The notes under the pieces were generated by a model, which saw only the letters and a list, made by a program, of their open reading frames with translations, was not told where the DNA came from and did no database searches. Source: Methylobacterium sp. J-070 (GTDB taxonomy: Bacteria; Pseudomonadota; Alphaproteobacteria; Rhizobiales; Beijerinckiaceae). Taken from it: a DNA stretch of 64,000 nucleotides. Made by a program: the position numbers and the translations under genes. The first letter of the stretch is position 1, and every line of letters begins with the position of its first letter. The stretch is taken from NCBI RefSeq assembly GCF_022829385.1, contig NZ_JAKSXX010000073.1, positions 1 through 64,000 on the forward strand, read 5' to 3'. Below, one piece after another: positions 57,622 to 64,000 of the stretch.

Positions 57622-58623
57622 ATGGCACGGGTGGTCAGGTTTCATCGGACCGGTGGACCGGAGGTGTTGCAGCTCGATGATCTCCCGGTCGGCGATCCGC
57701 AGCGCGGGGAGATGCGCGTCCGCGTCGAGGCGATCGGTCTCAATCGCGCCGAAGCGATGTTCCGGTCGGGCGCCTACCTCGAAACGCCGCGTCTGCCCGC
57801 GCGCCTCGGCTACGAAGCCTCCGCGACGGTCGAGGCCGTGGGCGAGGGCGTCGACGGCTTCGCGCCGGGCGATTCCGTCAGCGTCATCCCGGCCTTTTCC
57901 ATGAACGATTACGGCGTCTACGCCGACACGGCCCTCGTGCCGGCTTACGGCGTCGTCCAACGCCCGACCGGGACCTCGGCGATCGAGTCGGCGGCGGTCT
58001 GGATGGCCTACCTCACGGCCTGGGGGGCGCTCATCGACATCGGTCGGCTCGGACGGGGCGAGGCGGTCATCATTACGGCGGCGTCCTCGAGTGTCGGACT
58101 CGCGGCGATCCAGATCGCGAACAGCATCGGCGCGCGCGCGATCGCGACGACCCGGACGCGGGCCAAGGCGGCGGCGTTGGAGGACGCGGGCGCCGCGCAC
58201 GTTGTCGTCACGTCCGAGCAGGACCTCGTGGCCGAGGTCAACCACGCGACGGGCGGTCGGGGCGCGCGCCTCGCGTTCGACCCGGTCGGCGGCCCCCAGG
58301 TCGAGGCGATCGCCCAGGCGATGAGCCACCGCGGCGTCATCGTCATCTACGGCGCCCTCGCCACCGCGCCCACGCCGTTTCCGGTCATCGCAGCCCTGCA
58401 GAAGGCCCTCACGATGCGCGGCTACACCCTGTTCGAGTTCGTTCGGGACCAGGAGCGGCTGTCCCGCGCCTCGGCCTTCATCGAGGATGGGCTCGCCGGC
58501 GGGCGCCTGAAGCCGATCATCGCCAAGACCTTCACGCTCGACGAGATCGTCCAGGCGCACGCCTACATGGAGTCGAACGAGCAGGTCGGGAAAATCGTCG
58601 TCACCGTCCCCCAACGACCTTGA
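57622..58623 (+). CDS. Zinc-free quinone-oxidoreductase-like alcohol dehydrogenase
   Basis: A 333-residue medium-chain reductase. It has the GroES-like domain (VVRFHRTGGPEVLQLDDLPVG...GLNRAEAMFRSG), the cofactor domain AVIITAASSSVGLAAIQIANSIGARAIATTRTRAK (NADPH-binding AxxxVG motif) and LAFDPVGGPQVEAIAQAM. Zinc ligands are absent, which places it near QOR/zeta-crystallin enzymes that reduce quinones or enals. It follows the formaldehyde dehydrogenase gene on the same strand after 154 bp and may share its promoter. Confidence 0.88.
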   Translation: MARVVRFHRTGGPEVLQLDDLPVGDPQRGEMRVRVEAIGLNRAEAMFRSGAYLETPRLPARLGYEASATVEAVGEGVDGFAPGDSVSVIPAFSMNDYGVYADTALVPAYGVVQRPTGTSAIESAAVWMAYLTAWGALIDIGRLGRGEAVIITAASSSVGLAAIQIANSIGARAIATTRTRAKAAALEDAGAAHVVVTSEQDLVAEVNHATGGRGARLAFDPVGGPQVEAIAQAMSHRGVIVIYGALATAPTPFPVIAALQKALTMRGYTLFEFVRDQERLSRASAFIEDGLAGGRLKPIIAKTFTLDEIVQAHAYMESNEQVGKIVVTVPQRP

Positions 58624-58752
58624 GGCACGTCGTCCCCGGTCCGTTCGTGATTCCGGACCGCCGTGTGCAGCACGGAGGCGGCGATGGCCGGCCGACCTCA
58701 CAAGGGACCCCGGTCGTGCTCGCTGTCGTCGGCGATCAGTCCCTCGGCGCGG

Positions 58753-59853
58753 TCACCGCGCCTGGCGCCATTTGAGATAGGCTTGGTAGATCTCTTCCTT
58801 TCCGGCCGGCCGGTCGAGCTGCGACTGGAAGAAGCGGTCGAGATCCGGCTGGGAAGCGACCTCCTCCCGGTGGCGGTCGAGCCATTCCTGAGCCGGCCGG
58901 AAGCGTGTCCAGCCGCTCACCGATGCCGCGAGGTTGACCTCGCGCCATTTCGGATGCCGCTGCGGCGCCAGGAACTTGTCGAACTGGCCGAAGAACGCGT
59001 CGACGAACCGAACGAGCTTCTCGTAACGCGGCGATCCTTTCGGGCTGTTGTAGACACCGAGGATGGTGCCCACGGCGACGGTCTCGACCGCCTCTTCGCC
59101 CACGAGCTTCGGGTAGTCCGCCCGCGTCAGGGTCGCCGGGATGTAGGCCTCGCTGATCGCGTCCGGATAGGGCGCTTTCACGAAGTGGAAGCGATCCCCC
59201 GGATCGAAGCCCGCGATGAAGGCCACCGGCTTGGCCGCCACCGACACGACGGCCTCGATCTCGCCCTTACGCAGCATCTCGATGGCAGTCGGCTGATCGA
59301 TGTTGACGGCCTCCACGTTGACGCCGAGCTCGCGGAACATCGCCCGGCCACTGTAATCGGTGCCGCTCCCCTTCACATCGAAGCTGACGCGCTTGCCGGC
59401 GAGTTCGCCGACCGTCCGGACCGCCTTCGGCGCGACGATGTGCAGTTCGTCATCGAAGAGTTTGGCGATGAACTGAATGTGCCGCTCGATGTTCTTCAGC
59501 CGCTTGTCCTGCCGCAGCTGCTCCAGTGTGTCGGTGCGGACGAATCCGAGATCGACGCCCTTCAGGAAGCGGATGTCGTAGGCGTTCTCGCCCGCGCCCT
59601 TACCGAGAATCGGCAGGACCCGCAGCTTGTCGCCGTCATCCAGCACGAAGGCGAGATCGGCCCCGACGCGGAAGTAGGTCCCGCCCGGTGTGCCTGTCAC
59701 CACCGTGACGGTGTTGGCGTTCATCCGCTCGCCGAGGGCGGCCTCCGTCGCAGGCGCGGTGTCGGCGGGGGTCGTGTCCGAGGCCCGCGCGGTCGGCCCG
59801 GCCGTCAGGGCAGCGAGCCCGAGAAAGGCAGCGAATTGGGCAAGCCTCGGCAT
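58753..59853 (-). CDS. TAXI-family TRAP solute receptor
   Basis: A 366-residue exported substrate-binding protein. The signal peptide is at residues 1-24 (ends TARAS). The core has TVTVVTGTPGGTYFRVGADLAFVLDDG, YDIRFLKGVDLGFVRTDTLEQL and VRTVGELAGKRVSFDVKGSGTDYSGRAMF, matching TAXI receptors. The usual partner, a fused TRAP permease, is not adjacent, so it may be an orphan sensor or receptor. It is downstream of, and on the same strand as, the secreted protein gene ending at 59899, with a 45-bp gap, so they are probably one operon. Confidence 0.88.
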   Translation of the reverse strand: MPRLAQFAAFLGLAALTAGPTARASDTTPADTAPATEAALGERMNANTVTVVTGTPGGTYFRVGADLAFVLDDGDKLRVLPILGKGAGENAYDIRFLKGVDLGFVRTDTLEQLRQDKRLKNIERHIQFIAKLFDDELHIVAPKAVRTVGELAGKRVSFDVKGSGTDYSGRAMFRELGVNVEAVNIDQPTAIEMLRKGEIEAVVSVAAKPVAFIAGFDPGDRFHFVKAPYPDAISEAYIPATLTRADYPKLVGEEAVETVAVGTILGVYNSPKGSPRYEKLVRFVDAFFGQFDKFLAPQRHPKWREVNLAASVSGWTRFRPAQEWLDRHREEVASQPDLDRFFQSQLDRPAGKEEIYQAYLKWRQAR

Positions 59854-59898
59854 GTGTGCGTCCCTCAGTGATCGTCCGGCCGTGCTTAGGGCCTGCTC

Positions 59899-60951
59899 TC
59901 AGCGGCCCGTCGCGGCCAGCAGCCGCTCATCCGACCGCTCCTCACCCGCGGCCTTCGCGTACAGACGTCTGGCAAGGTCCGGGTCCGCCCGCAGGCCACG
60001 CACCTTCCAGGTCCGCAGCATGGCCGGGTCCCAGGTTTGCGCCAACAGGAAGGTCGCGTTCGACGCGTTGCGCGCCTGTGCGCGCTCCAGCAGGAGCCGG
60101 GCGCCGCTGATGTCCCCGAGCCGGATCAGGCCCTTGGCCCGCTCGACGAGCGGATCGGCCCGCGGCGCTGGCTGCGGCGCCACCGCAGGTCGTGGAAGGG
60201 CCGCAGCCTTTGCTTCGACGGCGGATCTCCCGTCCGCGACGGTCGGAGCCGCCGGGCGCTCGACTGCCGCCGTATCTCTCAGGGGCGCGACATGCACCTC
60301 CGGCACGAAGACGCCGGAGGCCGGCGCGTCGGGACGGGCGACGGTTGCAACGGGCTGGGCGGAGGGGACCGTCTCGCGGATCTGGGCGGCCGGCTGTTCG
60401 GAGCTGCCGGGTTCGCCGCCGGCGCCACTGGGACGATCCCGGTTGCCTTGAACGAAGGTGACGTTGAAGCGGCTGGCCGTGACCTCCAAACGGCCGCCCC
60501 GCTCCGAGGTCCAGATCGCCGCGACCGCGATCGGGAAATTGCGCGTCCGCTCGTCCCTCTGCGTGATCTGAAGCTTCGAGAGATCCCACGAACTGATGTC
60601 GACATCGTCGCTGTCGCTCGACGGCGAAAACGTATTGGTCGAGTCGCTGATCGTCGTACCGTGCGGCAATCCGAATAGGTTGATCGCTTCGACAATGACC
60701 CTCTGTGCATGGATAAAATTGATTTCAACCGGAAGTGCGACGCCGAACTCTCCGACGGCATCATGGGTGGTGATCGAGACATCGGGCGCTCCGCCGGGGG
60801 CGGGAGCCGTGTCGCTTCGGTCGTTGGGTGTCGCACCTTCGGTGACAGGGTCACGGCCCGCGATCTGCGCCGACGCCGGTGGCGAAACTGTGAGAACCAT
60901 CGCAAGCGCGGTCAGCGCATATCTGGCTCTAATTCGGTAGGACGTTCCCAT
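59899..60951 (-). CDS. Exported protein of unknown function with Pro/Ala-rich linker
   Basis: A 350-residue exported protein. The signal peptide is at about residues 1-27 (ending PPASAQ). A beta-rich N-terminal domain (about 60-175) contains FIHAQRVIVEAINLFGLPHG and FNVTFVQGNRDRPSG. A Pro/Ala-rich disordered linker of about 85 residues follows. A C-terminal helical repeat resembles TPR/Sel1-type units (LVERAKGLIRLGDISGARLLLERAQARNASNATFLLAQTWDPAML). It probably forms an operon with the TAXI receptor. GGAG precedes the ATG by 9 nt. Confidence 0.72.
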   Translation of the reverse strand: MGTSYRIRARYALTALAMVLTVSPPASAQIAGRDPVTEGATPNDRSDTAPAPGGAPDVSITTHDAVGEFGVALPVEINFIHAQRVIVEAINLFGLPHGTTISDSTNTFSPSSDSDDVDISSWDLSKLQITQRDERTRNFPIAVAAIWTSERGGRLEVTASRFNVTFVQGNRDRPSGAGGEPGSSEQPAAQIRETVPSAQPVATVARPDAPASGVFVPEVHVAPLRDTAAVERPAAPTVADGRSAVEAKAAALPRPAVAPQPAPRADPLVERAKGLIRLGDISGARLLLERAQARNASNATFLLAQTWDPAMLRTWKVRGLRADPDLARRLYAKAAGEERSDERLLAATGR

Positions 60952-61531
60952 CGGATGCACTCCAGTCGGGCGCGTTCCGTTAGATTTTTTTGCCGAATAC
61001 AGTACTTAGCGGTAAGCGTCAATTAATGTTGATTAGCATTTGCCGGATTGATGCGGATGAAGGTGACGAACGTGGTCGCGTAGAAAGCGATGCCCTGTGG
61101 GCGTTCGAGTTGTCGCCGGGACCAGATCCCGCCGGTTCGCCACCGGCGACGATGCGGTCCGCGCCGATCTCCATCCGCTCCGTCCCTCCGGAGCTCCGGC
61201 GTCCGCGTGATTGACCGCGCAATGGCGCGGCGGAGGTTCGGTGCGGGGGCGCCTCTGACTTGAGCCATCATGAGCGACCTCGATGGGAAGCCTCTCCGGG
61301 ACTCGCAGGCCTTCCCCAGGGCAACGGACGGACCCTGCATCGACGAAGCGGTGGTCGTGGCGGACCATTCAGATCTACGGCCTGTCGGCGCTCCAGCACG
61401 ATCCAGGCACCGCGATGCACGCTCGACACACAGAGACAATATCTATCGCTTTCAGACCTTTGGTTATTGATCGATTAAGCTCTCAAAAATAGACCCATGC
61501 GGGTTTCGATCGGCCAGCGAGGTCCGCGGGA
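60952..61531. other. 580-bp region without a supported gene
   Basis: The part next to the gene start at 60951 is AT-richer (60977-61030) and probably carries its promoter. Several overlapping frames of 65-140 codons exist on both strands, but none has a signal, motif or ribosome-binding site that I would trust. Confidence 0.4.
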
Positions 61532-62128
61532 ATGCGCCAGCCAGTAACGATCGCCGCCGCCTTCCTCCTCGTGTTGATGGCGACAACGCTCCCGACGCAC
61601 GCTCAGGTCGTGGCAGGCAACGGGAACGGCAATGGAAACGGCAACGGGAACGGGGGCAACAACGTCGTCTCGAATACCGTCGCTCTCCACGCCCGGCGCC
61701 AGGCACCCGCGGTGGTCGCGCCCGGCCTGGCCGCTGCCGGCATCGAGAGTTGCCTCGGCAGCACAAGCATCGGCGGAGCGGGCCCCGGCTTCGGCGTGAC
61801 CATCGGCGGCACGACCACCGACCGGGACTGCAATCTGCGCCTGTACTCGCGCACGCTCTTCGCCCTCGGCCACAGGGCCGCGGCGACGCAAATCCTCTGC
61901 AACGATCCCGACGTCGCCCGGGCCCTGTTGACGGAGGGGATCCGGTGCCAGGTCGGCGTCGGGGCCGAGGTCCAGCGGGCCGCGGCGCCGATAGCGGAGG
62001 CTGGTTATGCCCCTGCCGAGGCGGACGCCGCCGCAGCCTACGATGCCGACATGGTCGACCAGATCCGCGGCAGGCGACGGGTCGAGCGGCGCGCGCGTGC
62101 GCCCAAGGGCAATCGCCCCGCGACCTGA
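61532..62128 (+). CDS. Secreted protein with Gly-Asn repeats
   Basis: A 198-residue exported protein. The signal peptide ends near THAQV (residues 1-24). A run of alternating Gly-Asn (about residues 29-43) follows, encoded by imperfect 6-bp repeats. A folded region with four cysteines comes next (SCLGST, DCNLRL, LCNDPD, RCQVGV), likely two disulphides. The C-terminus is Arg-rich. It resembles small alphaproteobacterial exported proteins of unknown role. Confidence 0.7.
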   Translation: MRQPVTIAAAFLLVLMATTLPTHAQVVAGNGNGNGNGNGNGGNNVVSNTVALHARRQAPAVVAPGLAAAGIESCLGSTSIGGAGPGFGVTIGGTTTDRDCNLRLYSRTLFALGHRAAATQILCNDPDVARALLTEGIRCQVGVGAEVQRAAAPIAEAGYAPAEADAAAAYDADMVDQIRGRRRVERRARAPKGNRPAT

Positions 62129-62284
62129 AAGGCGGCCTGGCACTCCGGGCCGTGCCGGTCGCCGCCCGATAGCCGACCTACAACTTCACGCCGATTGCCG
62201 ACATTGAACACAGTTCGGCAAAGTTTTATCGCCGGCTCTTCATGCCGCGGAATTAAAATATTCGCGCGTCCCATTTATCAGATT

Positions 62285-62474
62285 GGAGCGTTTTTATCTG
62301 ATCCGGATCACGATGCGCGACGCGCTCTCCTCCCCCTTGCGGGGAGGAGCTGGAGGTGGGGGTGGCGCAGACGGCACCGCCGAGCCACATCCGGCACCAC
62401 CCCCTCCCCTAACGGAGAGCGGATCCGCGCCCAGCCCGTCAGGCGCGTGATCCAAGTCAACCCGGAAATGCTCC
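62285..62474 (+). repeat. MITE-like dispersed repeat, copy C
   Basis: A 190-bp element with imperfect inverted ends: GGAGCGTTTTTATCTGATCC at the left and ...GGAAATGCTCC at the right, with GATCACG and CGTGATCC just inside. An internal CCTCCCCCTTGCGGGGAGG is also present. It lies in 62129-62573, which otherwise holds no gene. Confidence 0.75.
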
Positions 62475-62573
62475 GGCCGTACCATCGCAGGACGGGACAC
62501 GCGTTCAGCGCACATCCTCGCAGACGTCCGATCGCGGGAGGCCCCGATCCCGGGCGATCATCCGATGCGCGCC

Positions 62574-64000
62574 TCACGATCCCCGACGGACCTGAATCTC
62601 CACACGCGCCGCGTTCGCCGCGCTGCGAGCCTTCGCCACAGCGGACAGGAACGGCGTGGGGCCGGCATCGATCACCACAGCCTCGTCCAGCGCTTCGAGG
62701 GTGCGGCACGCCTGCATGACGGCGGTGAAGCCCAGCACGCTTGCGGCCGAGCCCAGGGTGTGGGCCTCGAACCGGAGCCGGGATCGATCCGTCGCCGAGA
62801 CAACGGGCTCCGCGAACGCCTGCGCCAAGTCGGCGTCGAGGATCGTCAGGACGTCCCGCATGCGCTCCGCTCCAACCTTGACGGCCACGGCGTCGAAGAT
62901 CCGCGCATCGAAGCCCGATCCGGTCGATGGCTCCCGGCTCCCGTCGCACGGCAGCCAGCGCGCGAGGGTGTCGAGGAGGCTGTCGGGTTGGAACGGCTTG
63001 ACCACGTGGTCGTCCATGCCGGCCTCGCCGCAGCGCCTGACCTGATCCGGGAGAACGCCGGCCGACATGCCGATCACCGGAACCTGCCCCGCGGGGTCCG
63101 GAAGCATCCGGATCGCCCGCGTGGCCGTGAGGCCGTCCATGCCGGGCATCTGCACGTCCATCAGCACCGCGTCGAACGTGCCCGCCGCCGCCGCCCGAAC
63201 GGCCTGGTCCCCGTCGCCGACCGCCTCCACCGCGTGACCGGCCTGTTCGAGGATCGTCCGCGCGAGTTCCCGGTTCACCAGATTGTCCTCCACCAGCAGG
63301 AGGCGCCCCTTGCGGCCCGTCGATTTCGGCGTCGGTGCGGCCTCCGGCGCGACCGCGTCGGCCGCGGGAAGCCGCACGGTAAACCAGAAGGTCGACCCCA
63401 GCCCCGCCGCGCTATCGACGCCGATGTCCCCGCCCATCAATTCGACCAGGGCCTTGCAGATCGCCAGACCCAGCCCGGTGCCGCCGAACTCGCGCTCGAT
63501 CGAGCTGTCGACCTGGCTGAACCGTCGGAACAGACGATGCTGCTTGTTCCCCGCGATGCCGATCCCGGTGTCGGTCACCGCGAAGCGCAGGCGTTCGCCT
63601 TCGGCATCCGACCCCGCGTGGCGGACCTCCAGCTTCACCGTGCCGGCGTGGGTGAATTTCACCGCGTTGTTCAGCAGGTTGAGCAACACCTGCCGCAACC
63701 TTCCCTCGTCCCCCGACAGGGCGTCCGGGACCGCGCTGTCGACCTCCATCCGCACGGAAAGACCCTTGGTCCGCGCGACCACGTCGATGATCGCAACACA
63801 ATTCGTGAGCAGCCTCCGCAGGAGGAACGGTCCGATGTTCAAGGTCATCGCCCCCGCCTCGACCTTCGAGACGTCGAGGATGTCGTTGACGACCGTCAAC
63901 AGGGCCAGGCCGGCCGAGCGCACCAGCTCCGTCTGACGCCGCTCCTCCGGCTCCAGCCGGCCGGCCTTCAGCATCAGCCCGGTGAAGCCCAGGATCGCGT
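62574..64000 (-). CDS. Hybrid histidine kinase, N-terminus outside the window
   Basis: The last 475 residues of a multi-domain sensor kinase. The reading begins in the phosphoacceptor helix (AILGFTGLML), so the H-box histidine lies beyond the window edge. The catalytic ATPase domain has LNLLNNAVKFTHAG (N box), DTGIGIAG (G1) and GGTGLGLAICKALVELMGG. A receiver domain follows with VEDN, VLMDVQMPGMDG and HVVKPF. A C-terminal Hpt domain contains the phosphoacceptor His in FEAHTLGSAA. It is therefore a four-step phosphorelay kinase. The sensory part is not visible. Confidence 0.93.
   Translation of the reverse strand, partial: AILGFTGLMLKAGRLEPEERRQTELVRSAGLALLTVVNDILDVSKVEAGAMTLNIGPFLLRRLLTNCVAIIDVVARTKGLSVRMEVDSAVPDALSGDEGRLRQVLLNLLNNAVKFTHAGTVKLEVRHAGSDAEGERLRFAVTDTGIGIAGNKQHRLFRRFSQVDSSIEREFGGTGLGLAICKALVELMGGDIGVDSAAGLGSTFWFTVRLPAADAVAPEAAPTPKSTGRKGRLLLVEDNLVNRELARTILEQAGHAVEAVGDGDQAVRAAAAGTFDAVLMDVQMPGMDGLTATRAIRMLPDPAGQVPVIGMSAGVLPDQVRRCGEAGMDDHVVKPFQPDSLLDTLARWLPCDGSREPSTGSGFDARIFDAVAVKVGAERMRDVLTILDADLAQAFAEPVVSATDRSRLRFEAHTLGSAASVLGFTAVMQACRTLEALDEAVVIDAGPTPFLSAVAKARSAANAARVEIQVRRGS

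Overview
The window is very GC-rich with alphaproteobacterial gene content: Ros/MucR regulator, PsiF repeats, Nit1C nitrilase cluster, RskA-type anti-sigma factor, TAXI receptor, and a histidine kinase with receiver and Hpt domains. It fits a Methylobacterium-like member of the Rhizobiales. The genus is an inference from gene families and codon style; no rRNA or intact tRNA is present to confirm it. No replication origin, prophage or CRISPR array was seen. Mobile DNA is limited to two transposase scars, three copies of a 180-200 bp MITE-like repeat, and two degenerate tRNA-like remnants.

Layout. 0-2 kb: end of a fasciclin-domain gene, an ECF sigma factor with its membrane anti-sigma factor, and a small secreted protein. 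2-5.6 kb: transposase remnant, VIT-family metal transporter, secreted protein with three polyhistidine runs, and two proteins of unknown function. 5.6-13.7 kb: an envelope and transport block. It has an RpiR-type regulator divergent from an operon for a COG4280/FTR1-like permease, a small membrane protein, an RND adaptor and pump, and a COG4705 membrane protein; a COG4705 paralogue lies on the other side of the regulator. 14-22.8 kb: a MocR-type regulator divergent from a complete Nit1C operon (Sll0783-like protein, nitrilase, radical SAM, acetyltransferase, AIR-synthase-like, glycosyltransferase, MSMEG_0570-like and flavin oxidoreductase). Such operons have been linked to cyanide assimilation and nitrogen-starvation responses.

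23-57.5 kb is a stress island. It holds a PRC-barrel protein, GroES/GroEL, a TMEM175-like channel, a glycine-rich stress protein, thioredoxin 2, a DUF1931 histone-fold protein, an HdeD-like protein, a triple-BON protein, an old yellow enzyme, a luciferase-like oxidoreductase, a Crp/Fnr regulator, a peroxiredoxin plus DsbA-like pair, DnaK, ClpB, GrpE, a CbpA-type DnaJ, CbpM, Hsp20, formaldehyde dehydrogenase and a quinone-oxidoreductase-like enzyme. A very large GAF/PAS/GGDEF/EAL protein, a MucR-type and an AraC-type regulator sit inside it.

The main observation is that ten intergenic palindromes of the form CTGA-N6-TCAG (seven exact, three with one changed end base) lie upstream of genes across 23-55 kb. 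The Crp/Fnr protein encoded in the middle of the island has the FNR-type recognition residues E-x-x-S-R but no iron-sulphur cysteine cluster. I infer that these genes form one local regulon of chaperones, redox enzymes and envelope-stress proteins, controlled by an FixK-like factor rather than by HrcA/CIRCE. 57.6-64 kb holds a TAXI-type solute receptor, two secreted proteins and the start-truncated hybrid histidine kinase at the window edge.
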